From contig JAGWHF010000002.1 in assembly GCA_028866895.1 (NCBI GenBank), positions 1 to 64,000 of the forward strand: a stretch of 64,000 bases of DNA, in the 5' to 3' direction. The position numbers and the translations under genes are program-made. Position 1 is the stretch's first letter, and each line of letters starts with the position of its first letter. The DNA comes from Nitrososphaerota archaeon (lineage in GTDB: Archaea; Thermoproteota; Nitrososphaeria; Nitrososphaerales; Nitrosopumilaceae). Shown piece by piece: positions 25,770 to 33,770 of this stretch. The notes beneath the pieces are model-generated. The model was not told the DNA's origin. It did no database searches and saw nothing but the letters and a program-made list of their open reading frames with translations.

Positions 25770-26576
25770 CTACTGCACGTTCTCAATCTCAAGCATGGTA
25801 TTCTGATCCTTCCAGCTAATCCTGTCGAGATCGTCATAGTGGTCGAGTATGTTCTGCACAAACTTGTGCAGCGCCTCCCTGAACTCGTGCCTCTTGTACA
25901 TCCTGAAGGTTGAATAATGGTGGTTCTTTGCCTGTTCGACAAGCCTTTCAAGTGGAAAAACCCTGTGATGTTCAAACATCTTGACGGAGCTGATGTTGAG
26001 ATTGGCATCCGTTTCGAAGGCCTGCTTTAATTCCTCTAACTCATACAGCCTGTTTTCCTTTCTTGCAAAGGAGGGAAAGTGCATACCCCAAATTGTTCTG
26101 GAATTCTGGTCCTGCAGTCTTGTGTATACGAAGAGCTTGCCGTTGTTCTTCAGTATTCTCGAGGATTCCCTTAGGAATCTTGAGAGTGAAAAATGATGAA
26201 TTGCATTGAACGATACCACGCAGTCAAGGGAGTCCGTCTGCAGGGGAATCATGTGCGAATCGCTCCGAACGGGCGTAAAGTTAGAAATGCCATTCTCCAC
26301 GAAATTCTTCCTCAGGTACCGTAGCATGCCTGTGTTGTTGTCTACGCAGAAAAGATGGAATCTCTCGCCAACCCTTTTGGAAATCTCAAGCCCATATCGT
26401 CCCGTACCGCATCCTACATCCGCGGCCTGGCCTGACTTGAGTCTTTTCATCTTGTTTGCTATGAAGACAACTGGGGCAAGGTCCGTGGTCCGGAACATGC
26501 CATACGTTGGCGCTATGTGCAAAAAATGTTCATACATCTTTGCCACCGCTCCATTGCCGTTCCTTCTAACTTTCAT
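25770..26576 (-). CDS. SAM-dependent methyltransferase (class I)
   Basis: 268 aa from ATG at 26576. The SAM motif I is ADVGCGTGRYGLEI, with FCVDNNTGML as acidic motif, and VVSFNAIHHFSLSRFLRES as motif IV/V. The C-terminal half (HHYSTFRMYKRHEF) looks like the cap seen in the UbiE/type-11 methyltransferases. Substrate unknown; quinone, lipid or small-molecule methylation are all possible. It is divergent to the nitroreductase gene; an inverted repeat lies between them. Confidence 0.85.
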   Translation of the reverse strand: MKVRRNGNGAVAKMYEHFLHIAPTYGMFRTTDLAPVVFIANKMKRLKSGQAADVGCGTGRYGLEISKRVGERFHLFCVDNNTGMLRYLRKNFVENGISNFTPVRSDSHMIPLQTDSLDCVVSFNAIHHFSLSRFLRESSRILKNNGKLFVYTRLQDQNSRTIWGMHFPSFARKENRLYELEELKQAFETDANLNISSVKMFEHHRVFPLERLVEQAKNHHYSTFRMYKRHEFREALHKFVQNILDHYDDLDRISWKDQNTMLEIENVQ

Positions 26577-26639
26577 TATGTGGGTTTCTTCCTGATCACT
26601 TAAAAATTTTCCCAACCGATAAATTTATGGAATTAGACC

Positions 26640-26655
26640 TTTGAAATTTTTCAAA
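26640..26655. promoter_or_regulatory. Inverted repeat in divergent spacer (candidate operator)
   Basis: Perfect arms TTTGAAA and TTTCAAA with a 2-bp spacer, placed between the methyltransferase (start 26576) and the nitroreductase (start 26715). A dimeric regulator here could control both. Confidence 0.35.
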
Positions 26656-26714
26656 GCATAACCTCTGCAAGGATTGGGGAGTATGCGCCTTCTCTGAAAT
26701 CCCTATCCTTAAGT

Positions 26715-27347
26715 ATGCTTGCTGTGGAACACCCACTTGTGATTGATGCTGATGTCCAAAAGTCTAGAAAGAGTCAGTATGAGATTAACCCGAACATAAT
26801 CAACCGGTGGTCTCCAAGGTCATTCAGCGGTGAGGTGCTCTCCAATCAAGATCTTTTCAAGCTCTTCGAGGCCGCCCGGTGGGCCCCATCATCCTACAAC
26901 AACCAGCCGTGGCGCTTCATCTATGCCAAGAGGGAATCAAAACAATGGGACTCGCTGTTCGATCTGCTTGTAGACTTTAACAAGCAGTGGTGTACAAACG
27001 CATCCGTGCTAGTGGTGATAATATCAAAAAAGACATTTGAGCACAACGGCATGCCTTCGTTTACACACCAGTTCGACGCAGGGGCAGCATGGGAAAACCT
27101 TGCACTCCAGGCCACCTTTCAGGGTCTTGCTGCCCATGCCATGCAGGGTTTTGACTATGAGAAGGCAAGAAGGGACCTTGAGATCCCAGACGACTATGAG
27201 GTGACTGTCATGGTGGCCATTGGAAAAAGGGCATCGCCAGAGAAACTTCCGCAGGACCTCCGTCAGAGGGAAGTCCCAAGTAACAGAAAACCAATCAGCG
27301 AGATTGTAATGGAAGGAAAGTTTGGAAACCACATTGGCGAACCATAG
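26715..27347 (+). CDS. Nitroreductase-family FMN flavoprotein
   Basis: 210 aa. Typical elements: RWSPRSFSGE near residue 31 (FMN phosphate contact), EAARWAPSSYNNQPWRF (classic nitroreductase motif, about 53-69), and VMVAIGKRASPEKLP toward the end. The family reduces nitro compounds, quinones or other acceptors with NAD(P)H, and members have been recruited to many redox roles. It sits just upstream of the ammonium transporter; no functional link is shown by the sequence. Confidence 0.9.
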   Translation: MLAVEHPLVIDADVQKSRKSQYEINPNIINRWSPRSFSGEVLSNQDLFKLFEAARWAPSSYNNQPWRFIYAKRESKQWDSLFDLLVDFNKQWCTNASVLVVIISKKTFEHNGMPSFTHQFDAGAAWENLALQATFQGLAAHAMQGFDYEKARRDLEIPDDYEVTVMVAIGKRASPEKLPQDLRQREVPSNRKPISEIVMEGKFGNHIGEP

Positions 27348-27435
27348 GGATGATATCTTGACCACCTTTAACTGCGCAAGCGCTTCTGGTGTTTTTGGAA
27401 AGTGATTAATAGCGGCAGAGAGAGGTAATCTCATC

Positions 27436-28686
27436 TTGCCAATAAACACGGGAGATTCTGCCTGGGTCATGATAGCATCATGCCTCGTACTTCTCATGAC
27501 TCCGGCCCTTGGAATGTTCGAGGCCGGCCTCCTACGAAAAAAGAACACCGTTTCCGTCTTCATGCAGATCTTCTTCGGCCTTGCGATGTTGAGCGTGATG
27601 TGGTTCACTTTCGGGTTTAGCCTCACCTTCGGACCGGATACCGGGTCAGGAATATCTGGAAACCTCGACTGGGCCTTCCTGCATGGCGTGCCGCAACACG
27701 ACTCCATCAAATACGCCCCGATGGTCCCGGGAGTCCTTTTTGCGATGTTCCAGATGATGTTTGCAGTCATCACGCCACTCATACTTACCGGCGCGGTTGC
27801 CGAGAGGATGAAGTTTAGTGCCTATATTCTGTTCATTGTAGCTTGGAGCGGCATCATCTATTATCCGCTCGTCCACTGGATATGGGGTGACGGATGGCTG
27901 CACTCGCTCGGCGTGGTAGACTTTGCGGGAGGGATCATAATCCATACTACGACGGGGGTGGGAGGAATAGCTGCCGCGCTTGTTTTGGGAAGGCGGCTGA
28001 ATTTCGGACCGAGCATAATGGTCCCGCATAGCATACCGCTTGCAGTGCTAGGATCCTCCCTCCTCTGGCTCGGCTGGTTTGGCTTCAACGCCGGCAGCGC
28101 TTACGCCGCGGCCGGAACTGCAGGGCTTACCATAATTAACACCCAGATTGCCTCAGCGGTATCTGCCCTGATATGGGTTGTAATATACTGGGTGCGCACA
28201 AAAAAGTCGAGCGTAATTGCTGCCATAAACGGCGCGGTGGCGGGCCTTGCCGGAATAACGCCAGCCTCTGGCTACGTTGGCGTGGAATATGCCTTTGTAA
28301 TAGGGATAGTTTGCGGATTTGCATCCTCCCTTATGGTCCCGGTCCTCAAGAACAGATTCAAGATAGACGACGCACTCGATGTAGGCTCGGTACATGGAGT
28401 GGCCGGTATAATTGGGTCACTGCTAGTCGGCGTGTTTGCAAGTGCTGCCGTCAACCATGTCGGCGTCAACGGCCTTCTCTTTGGGAACCCGCACCAGCTG
28501 GAGGCCCAGGCAATAGGTGTAGGCATTGCCATCCTGATGGGATTTGGAGGCACATGGGCCATATTGAAGGTGCTTCAAGCTCTCATGCCAATACGTGTAT
28601 CTCCAGAGGTTGAGGAGGCGGGCCTTGACATTTCAGAGCACGCAGAACGTGCATACTCTGACGAAGACGAGTTCGGCAAACTCTAA
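27436..28686 (+). CDS. amt: Ammonium transporter Amt
   Basis: 416 aa from a TTG start about 30 bp after a GATTAATAG element; an ATG 12 codons in would cut the first helix. About eleven hydrophobic segments are visible. Signature stretches include FEAGLLRKKN, LVHWIWGDGWL (first pore His), DFAGGIIIHTTTGVGG, LLWLGWFGFNAGSA and DVGSVHGVAGIIGSLL (second pore His). The protein lets ammonium or ammonia cross the membrane and is expected in an ammonia oxidiser. No P-II (GlnK) gene lies beside it. The C-terminal tail is acidic (YSDEDEFGKL). Confidence 0.97.
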   Translation: MPINTGDSAWVMIASCLVLLMTPALGMFEAGLLRKKNTVSVFMQIFFGLAMLSVMWFTFGFSLTFGPDTGSGISGNLDWAFLHGVPQHDSIKYAPMVPGVLFAMFQMMFAVITPLILTGAVAERMKFSAYILFIVAWSGIIYYPLVHWIWGDGWLHSLGVVDFAGGIIIHTTTGVGGIAAALVLGRRLNFGPSIMVPHSIPLAVLGSSLLWLGWFGFNAGSAYAAAGTAGLTIINTQIASAVSALIWVVIYWVRTKKSSVIAAINGAVAGLAGITPASGYVGVEYAFVIGIVCGFASSLMVPVLKNRFKIDDALDVGSVHGVAGIIGSLLVGVFASAAVNHVGVNGLLFGNPHQLEAQAIGVGIAILMGFGGTWAILKVLQALMPIRVSPEVEEAGLDISEHAERAYSDEDEFGKL

Positions 28687-28741
28687 CCTCTCGGAAAATC
28701 ACTAACATTAAAATAGAAAATTGTACAATTCAGTATAGAAG

Positions 28742-28897
28742 ATGGCAGGTTTTGAGAAAGACTGTCCAATCTGCGCAAAAAAATTCACAAGCCTTGTAGA
28801 GTACACGGCGCATCTTGGCAGCGAACACCGGGATATTCCGCCTGAGCGTATCCTGAAGATGGACAAGGAAGAAAAGTGGAGCCTGGCGGACAGGTAG
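28742..28897 (+). CDS. C2H2 zinc-finger mini-protein, 51 aa
   Basis: ATG at 28742, 55 bp after amt, with a TAAAATAG BoxA-like element about 30 bp upstream. One C2H2 finger fills the first half: Cys8, Cys11 (CPICAKKF), His24 and His29. The rest is a charged helix. Stand-alone C2H2 mini-proteins are common in thaumarchaea and haloarchaea and are thought to bind nucleic acid or protein; the target is unknown. Confidence 0.8.
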   Translation: MAGFEKDCPICAKKFTSLVEYTAHLGSEHRDIPPERILKMDKEEKWSLADR

Positions 28898-29034
28898 TAA
28901 GATACTCTAGACATGCTTCTAAAAACCGTCGGGTCCTACCCAGATGACAGTAGGTTAGCGTGCGGTACGATCAGGCGGCCCTGTTAAGTTTCTGTAAGAT
29001 CAAGTCTATATGATTAGCACGTGCATACTGGGTA

Positions 29035-29826
29035 ATGACAAATAAGACCATCACGGCAGTTACGGCAGTGGTAACTGTTTTCATTGCCTCTGTTGCCGCT
29101 CTTTGCGGAATGTGTGGTCCTGACCATGATGCCTATGCGCAGGCTGCCATGTACTATTATGTGCCACCGCAGAACACAATCTCGGTGACAGGAACTGCTA
29201 CGGACGCAGCATCGCCTGACCTAGTTGTAATGCAGCTTGGGGCCGATACGCAGGCAAAGACTGCACAGGAAGCAATGGTGCAGAATGCACAAATAATGAA
29301 TGCGACTACCGCCGCAATAGAAAATCTCGGAATTCCCGCTGACGAGATTGGCACAATCAACTTCCAGATACAGCCAGTTTACAACAATACTGGGGGATAT
29401 CTTCCATATGGCAAATCGGAAGGCCATCTTCTGGGATACCGGGTATCAAACACGCTGCTTATCAAAACTGCCAAGCTCGGGCTTGCAGGCGCAATCCTTG
29501 ATACGGCGGTAAGCCAGGGCGCAAACAGGGTGGATACGGTAACATTCACTCTCTCTCCTGCCAAAATGCAAAGCGAGCAGAATAGCCTGATATCCCAGGC
29601 TGTAGTGGATGCGCAGAACAAGGCGCAGAAGGCGCTTGCACCACTCAATGAGAAGATTGTAGGAGTGAAATCCGTAAACTTGGCCGAGATCCGGCCACAG
29701 CCATTGCAAACCTCGTTTGCCGTGAACCAGATGATTGCCTCTCCGTCGGTGCAGACGCCTATACTTGCGTCAAGCCAGGAAATCACGACTTCGGTAGACG
29801 TTGTTTTCCTTATCGGGACCCAGTAG
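29035..29826 (+). CDS. SIMPL (DUF541) domain protein, exported
   Basis: 263 aa. Signal peptide 1-36 (region ending DAYAQ). The SIMPL domain starts with ISVTGTATDAASPDLVVMQL and continues with a NAQIMNATTAAIENLGI helix, a GYRVSNTLLIKT strand and a C-terminal ISQAVVDAQNKAQKALAPL helix. SIMPL/BP26 proteins form ring-like assemblies in the periplasm or cell envelope and protect against oxidative stress in some bacteria (family knowledge). A TCTATATG box 25 bp before the ATG suggests a leaderless mRNA. Confidence 0.9.
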   Translation: MTNKTITAVTAVVTVFIASVAALCGMCGPDHDAYAQAAMYYYVPPQNTISVTGTATDAASPDLVVMQLGADTQAKTAQEAMVQNAQIMNATTAAIENLGIPADEIGTINFQIQPVYNNTGGYLPYGKSEGHLLGYRVSNTLLIKTAKLGLAGAILDTAVSQGANRVDTVTFTLSPAKMQSEQNSLISQAVVDAQNKAQKALAPLNEKIVGVKSVNLAEIRPQPLQTSFAVNQMIASPSVQTPILASSQEITTSVDVVFLIGTQ

Positions 29827-29833
29827 TCCTCCC

Positions 29834-29844
29834 TTTTTCTTTTT
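29834..29844 (+). terminator. Poly-T terminator after the SIMPL gene
   Basis: A T-rich run (CCCTTTTTCTTTTTATT) begins 8 bp after the stop codon. Archaeal RNA polymerase stops at such runs without needing a hairpin. Confidence 0.5.
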
Positions 29845-29871
29845 ATTGTTACCGTACGTCAATAAAATTTC

Positions 29872-29877
29872 ATATAT
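29872..29877 (+). promoter_or_regulatory. BoxA of the Lrp-type sensor gene
   Basis: ATATAT centred 25 bp before the TTG at 29900, fitting a leaderless transcript and supporting the non-ATG start. Confidence 0.5.
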
Positions 29878-29899
29878 CAAGCACACGTAGTATTATGGG

Positions 29900-30130
29900 T
29901 TGGAGACTGCATACGTCATGATAAACTGCGAGATGGGATCAGAAAACAACATAGTGGAAAGAATTCGGCCTATAGGGTGCGTCAAGGAGGTCTCAGGAGT
30001 CTTTGGAAACTATGACGTCATAGTGAAAATACAGTCCAGGCACATCGACGAGATCCGGAAGACCATAGTGGAGGACATACGCAAACTGGAAAGGATACGC
30101 TGCACTACCACACTCATGTGCTCAAAATAG
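29900..30130 (+). CDS. Stand-alone Lrp/AsnC ligand-binding (RAM) domain protein
   Basis: 76 aa, TTG start. The sequence is a complete RAM domain (alpha-beta sandwich): AYVMINCEMGSENNIVERI, then VKEVSGVFGNYDVIVKIQ and a final RCTTTLMCSK. There is no DNA-binding domain. Such single-domain proteins bind amino acids and may team up with full-length Lrp regulators or other proteins. A paralogue with the same length lies at 47164. Confidence 0.88.
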   Translation: METAYVMINCEMGSENNIVERIRPIGCVKEVSGVFGNYDVIVKIQSRHIDEIRKTIVEDIRKLERIRCTTTLMCSK

Positions 30131-30190
30131 GCCAAGGGACGGTTCTGGGAGATCATCTATCGGCAGATGAGCATGGCTGATAAGAACATC

Positions 30191-30197
30191 TTTTAAG
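30191..30197 (+). promoter_or_regulatory. BoxA of the radical SAM gene
   Basis: TTTTAAG centred 26 bp before the ATG at 30220; a leaderless transcript is predicted. Confidence 0.5.
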
Positions 30198-30219
30198 GTA
30201 CCATCACTATCCAACTAAC

Positions 30220-31167
30220 ATGGAGATCATGGGAAGGGGTTTTATGCAGATAATGCGCGAGACGCCTTGCTACATCCACATTTTCACAAAGATGGCCTCG
30301 TACAGGATGTTCAAAAAGCGCAGTCCGATATATGGATCGGCTGACATCATAAACGTGTGCAACCTACACTGCGAGCATTGCTACTGGTGGCTCAACAGGA
30401 AGGAAAATGAGGAGCTTACAGTGGAGCAATGGAAGAAGGTAATCGACGAGAAGTTCAAGAAGAACCATGTATTCATAATCACACTTGTAGGCGGCGAGCC
30501 AACGATGCGTCCTGATGTCATCGATCTTTTCATAAAGGAATTCCCAAAACGCATCTGCATTGTCTCAAACGGCACCCTGCCGCTAAAGCGTTACACGGAC
30601 CTTTACTTTTACTGGATATCGATAGACGGTACGAAGGAGATACATGACAAGATCCGCGGTAACGGGGCTTGGGACAAGACAAGGAAGAACGTCACCGATT
30701 ATGTGGACAAAAATGGCAAGCTTGCCTACAAGGACATCTGGATTACCATGACGATAAACTCGCTAAACTACAAGACGGTAAGAAATGTCATTGAGGACTG
30801 GTCGGACTATTCAAACAAGATAGGCTTCCAGTTCCACACTCCGTTTATGAAAAATGATCCGCTATGGATGCCGTTTGGCGAGGAAAGGAACAGGGTTGTG
30901 GATGACATCATCTCACTCAAGAAAAAATACCCTGACTATATCATAAACCCGGACAGCCAGCTGGAGCTCATGAAGAGGAACTGGGGCGGAAGGGGCACCA
31001 CTCCGGTCGACTGTCCTACGTGGGCCATAATTTCAGTGGACCACATGGGGCGGGAAAAGATGCCGTGCTGCATTGGAAGTGCCGAGTCCAAGTCGATGAA
31101 GCCCATCTGCGAGGACTGCGGTCTTGGCTGCTATTCAGTGCTTGTCGGCTACGGCATGAAAGGATAG
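30220..31167 (+). CDS. Radical SAM enzyme with extra C-terminal Cys cluster
   Basis: 315 aa. The SAM-cluster motif is Cys47-x3-Cys51-x2-Cys54 (CNLHCEHCYWW), followed by the GGEPTMR SAM-binding strand near residue 88 and ISIDGTKEIHDKIRG. The last 52 residues have six further cysteines (265, 283, 284, 297, 300, 304), enough for an auxiliary Fe-S cluster as in SPASM or twitch proteins. Substrate unknown; peptide modification, heme or lipid chemistry are all possible. No small precursor-peptide gene was seen next to it. Confidence 0.85.
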   Translation: MEIMGRGFMQIMRETPCYIHIFTKMASYRMFKKRSPIYGSADIINVCNLHCEHCYWWLNRKENEELTVEQWKKVIDEKFKKNHVFIITLVGGEPTMRPDVIDLFIKEFPKRICIVSNGTLPLKRYTDLYFYWISIDGTKEIHDKIRGNGAWDKTRKNVTDYVDKNGKLAYKDIWITMTINSLNYKTVRNVIEDWSDYSNKIGFQFHTPFMKNDPLWMPFGEERNRVVDDIISLKKKYPDYIINPDSQLELMKRNWGGRGTTPVDCPTWAIISVDHMGREKMPCCIGSAESKSMKPICEDCGLGCYSVLVGYGMKG

Positions 31168-31191
31168 ACAGAGCCTGCAATCCAGCAGTCA

Positions 31192-32616
31192 TCATGAATT
31201 ACATCTGCAAGTCCTGATTGTCTGAAACTGAGAGAGAATGATTGCAAGAATAGCTAGTCCGGTAAGTGCCACCAGGGATCCTCCGGGAAACTCCGGAACG
31301 GCAGAACCTGCCACCTGCCGCGGGCTGCTTCCTGCTGCTGGCGGGAGACTCACTGTTGTCTGAAACTCTGTTGATGCAAAACTGCTGCCGTTGAGGTTCT
31401 CAAAGGCTATGGTGATGGGCCCTGTGTAATTTGACGGGAAATCGACGCTCAGGTTGTTGCCGCTTGGAGATTCCGCAGTCCTTCCGGTCTTGTGGTATAT
31501 GATGCGGTTCCCTCCACTGAGCACCGAGAAATCGTACGGGATTGGGGGCACAGTACTGTTCACGGTGAACGGGTCTACCACTCTGAAGTTGAATCTCTCT
31601 GTGGCACCTGGCAGGATTACTGCAGGATACCAGCTGAGATCTACCTTGTACTGGGCATTTTTAGTAAACTGGACGATGGGAAACCCCGTCTCATTGCTTG
31701 GGTGCAGCGCAAAATCCATGACGTTCCCAGGGTTATTCTGTTCGGAGAGGAGCGTCTGGACATCCGACCTGTATAGGATCAGGTGGACTATCCTGTAGGA
31801 TGTAAGCGAGTAATCATCTATGGAGATGAGCTTGTCGGGGATCTTGAGGTTGTTCACATAGGCGTCGTACTTTGTAGCGAGCAAGACTCCCAGCGTCCTT
31901 GGAATTCTTATCTCTTGATGAACTACTGTGAGCTGCCCTATGTTTTTCTGCGACCAGTCAAACGGCATTGTAAAGTTGATGAACTTCGTTGCCTGGTCGT
32001 ACCTGACGCCGTGAAGCTGGTCGTAGTATGCAATTATCTGCACCTGGTTTTTTCCGTATTGCGGGTCGTTTATGGTGAGGTTGTAATACTCCGGGATTGA
32101 TATGCCTGCATCGTAGGACTTGCTCACCTGGTTGTCGTATGCGCCCATGGTCATTACCTCAATCTTGAATCGGTAGAGCCCGCCATTTTTGAACACGGGT
32201 CCCTTGACATCATAAGTGCCGCTGTCCTGGCCGAAAAGGCTAGACAGGATCCCGCCCTTTTCATTGAATGTGGTTTGGCCTAAAGTAGCGGGATAAAAGT
32301 TCAGGATAAAGTTTCCGCTGTCGCTCTTGAATATGTGGGCAAATACTGGTGTCTGCCCCTTGAAGCCGGAAATGTCAAGGGTTACATCGGGGATGGGCTG
32401 CTGAGTGTGTACATCCATCAATACCATGTTGAGTTGCGTGCCGACCTGAGTGTTGTTTACCAAGAACGGACTTGTACCTATGGAGAGCGTGGCGTTCACG
32501 GTCCCTATCATGGAAGGGGGGAGGGTTTCAAATGCAAGGCCGTCACCATATGCTCTGAAGGCCGGGACGGAAGCCAGCACGATGATCGCCAATACGAGAA
32601 AATGGACTTGTTTCAA
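31192..32616 (-). CDS. Large exported protein with PEF-CTERM tail
   Basis: 474 aa, TTG start. Signal peptide 1-22 (ending FRAYGDG). The body consists of beta-sandwich domains: an Ig-like unit near 65-110 (VHTQQPIPDVTLDISGFKG, FKSDSGNFILNFYPATLG) and further ones before the tail. It ends VPEFPGGS, hydrophobic helix, QFQTIRTCRCNS. No catalytic residues recognised. The first domain resembles the secreted proteins that carry CopC-like or carboxypeptidase-regulatory folds. It converges with the radical SAM gene without overlap (24 bp). Confidence 0.8.
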   Translation of the reverse strand: MKQVHFLVLAIIVLASVPAFRAYGDGLAFETLPPSMIGTVNATLSIGTSPFLVNNTQVGTQLNMVLMDVHTQQPIPDVTLDISGFKGQTPVFAHIFKSDSGNFILNFYPATLGQTTFNEKGGILSSLFGQDSGTYDVKGPVFKNGGLYRFKIEVMTMGAYDNQVSKSYDAGISIPEYYNLTINDPQYGKNQVQIIAYYDQLHGVRYDQATKFINFTMPFDWSQKNIGQLTVVHQEIRIPRTLGVLLATKYDAYVNNLKIPDKLISIDDYSLTSYRIVHLILYRSDVQTLLSEQNNPGNVMDFALHPSNETGFPIVQFTKNAQYKVDLSWYPAVILPGATERFNFRVVDPFTVNSTVPPIPYDFSVLSGGNRIIYHKTGRTAESPSGNNLSVDFPSNYTGPITIAFENLNGSSFASTEFQTTVSLPPAAGSSPRQVAGSAVPEFPGGSLVALTGLAILAIILSQFQTIRTCRCNS

Positions 32617-32716
32617 GAGCCTATCTCAATTTATGCAGAAAATGGACACTAAATAAACTCTGGACAGTGCTCTCAAAACATCTTCACCGCAGCCTACGAT
32701 CTCATCTGAATCGCCC

Positions 32717-33214
32717 TTAAAGTGAGGAGAAGGTGTCCGCCAGATGATCGGCTGAACTTTCTATGATGCTTGGGTGGTATCTTTCAATCACGTCCCGTAG
32801 TTTATCCTTCTCTGCCAATCTGTATTTCCTCTTGGAATTGATGAATCTGATTTCTACAATGCGTTCTTCTTCAAGGTGAGCAAGGTACAGGGATATTGTT
32901 GCAGGGGATTTCTTTGCCTTGTCGACCATCTCCCCAAAAGACAACAAGTCGTACTGTAGTAGGAGTGAGAGTATTTGCCTGGGAGTTTCCCTCCTCAGGT
33001 TCTTTATGAGGCACATCTCGCAATCCGATAATCCCAGAGGATAAAACCTTGTCTGTCCGGGGCTGCGTTCTATCTTTACCACTCCATCCCTCTCAAGTTT
33101 TGATGAATAGTGTTCCAAGACGCCATTTTTCAGGCCTGTTTTGCGCATTATCTCGCGAAATTGGATGCCCGGGTTACTTTCAATCACCTGGATTATCTCG
33201 GAAGCCCTGTCCAT
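32717..33214 (-). CDS. Transcription regulator with two winged-helix domains
   Basis: 165 aa. Residues 1-65 (IIQVIESNPGIQFREIMRKT, LKNGVLEHYSSKLERDGVV) and residues 75-155 (RQILSLLLQYDLLSFGEMVD, SPATISLYLAHLEEERIV) each read as a winged helix, like the paired MarR/ArsR regulators of archaea. It starts 2 bp after the membrane-protein gene and is co-transcribed with it. The adjacent CopC-CopD operon suggests a metal-related target, but no metal-binding motif besides Cys-x-x-Cys (CEMC) is evident. Confidence 0.8.
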   Translation of the reverse strand: MDRASEIIQVIESNPGIQFREIMRKTGLKNGVLEHYSSKLERDGVVKIERSPGQTRFYPLGLSDCEMCLIKNLRRETPRQILSLLLQYDLLSFGEMVDKAKKSPATISLYLAHLEEERIVEIRFINSKRKYRLAEKDKLRDVIERYHPSIIESSADHLADTFSSL

Positions 33215-33216
33215 TC

Positions 33217-33609
33217 CTAATCCCTCCTGAAAACGGACAATGCGAACATCAGGAGGGTGAAGAATATGGTGACATGCCCTATCTCAAAGGATGAGAATGT
33301 CCAAAAGTAGTACTTTGACTCCCATGCAGCATCAATCAGCCAGAAAATCTCGGCAAGTATGAAGGTGCCAAAAGCTATTGTTGTAAAAAGAAGTCGTCTG
33401 GTTTTGACCCTCCGGTATGCCGTGGCGGCAACAATGGTGAGGAAGGAGGCAAACCCTATGCCTGTCAGGTGCAGGAGGATGTGAAAGTCGGTATAATGCT
33501 GTGAGAGTCCGGGGATTATTACCGGTATGGCTAGGATGACCACGAGGGAGAATATCAGCAGGCTTAAAATCTTTGATTTGGGATCTATCAACGACTGCGG
33601 CCTGAACAC
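33217..33609 (-). CDS. Four-helix membrane protein
   Basis: 130 aa from GTG at 33609; the ATG at 33621 lies only 15 bp from a TTTAAA box (33633-33638), too close for leaderless use, whereas 33609 is at 25 bp. Four hydrophobic helices (LLIFSLVVILAIPVIIPG, LLHLTGIGFASFLTIVAA, LLFTTIAFGTFILAEIFWLI, HVTIFFTLLMFAL) with a His in helices 2 and 4. Plausible haem or copper binding is speculative. Operon with the regulator downstream. Confidence 0.65.
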   Translation of the reverse strand: MFRPQSLIDPKSKILSLLIFSLVVILAIPVIIPGLSQHYTDFHILLHLTGIGFASFLTIVAATAYRRVKTRRLLFTTIAFGTFILAEIFWLIDAAWESKYYFWTFSSFEIGHVTIFFTLLMFALSVFRRD

Positions 33610-33632
33610 AGTAAAAATCATTCAAAAAGAGA

Positions 33633-33638
33633 TTTAAA
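33633..33638 (-). promoter_or_regulatory. BoxA of the membrane-protein/regulator operon
   Basis: TTTAAA inside GATTTAAATC, 25 bp before the GTG at 33609. Confidence 0.5.
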
Positions 33639-33770
33639 TCGAGTGGTACAACACATGAACCATTATTCATTTCGAGGACTGCGGCCCATCAGTCGGACTC
33701 TTCGGACTGGATATGCATGTTCCGACTGTTAGATCTTGAGAGAAGGCGTCGGCGTGGGCTTTCCGGCAGG

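Noticed and set aside
30130-30190. C/D-box-like RNA (ATGAGC ... CTGATA)
   Set aside because: The boxes do not match the consensus well and no second pair is present.
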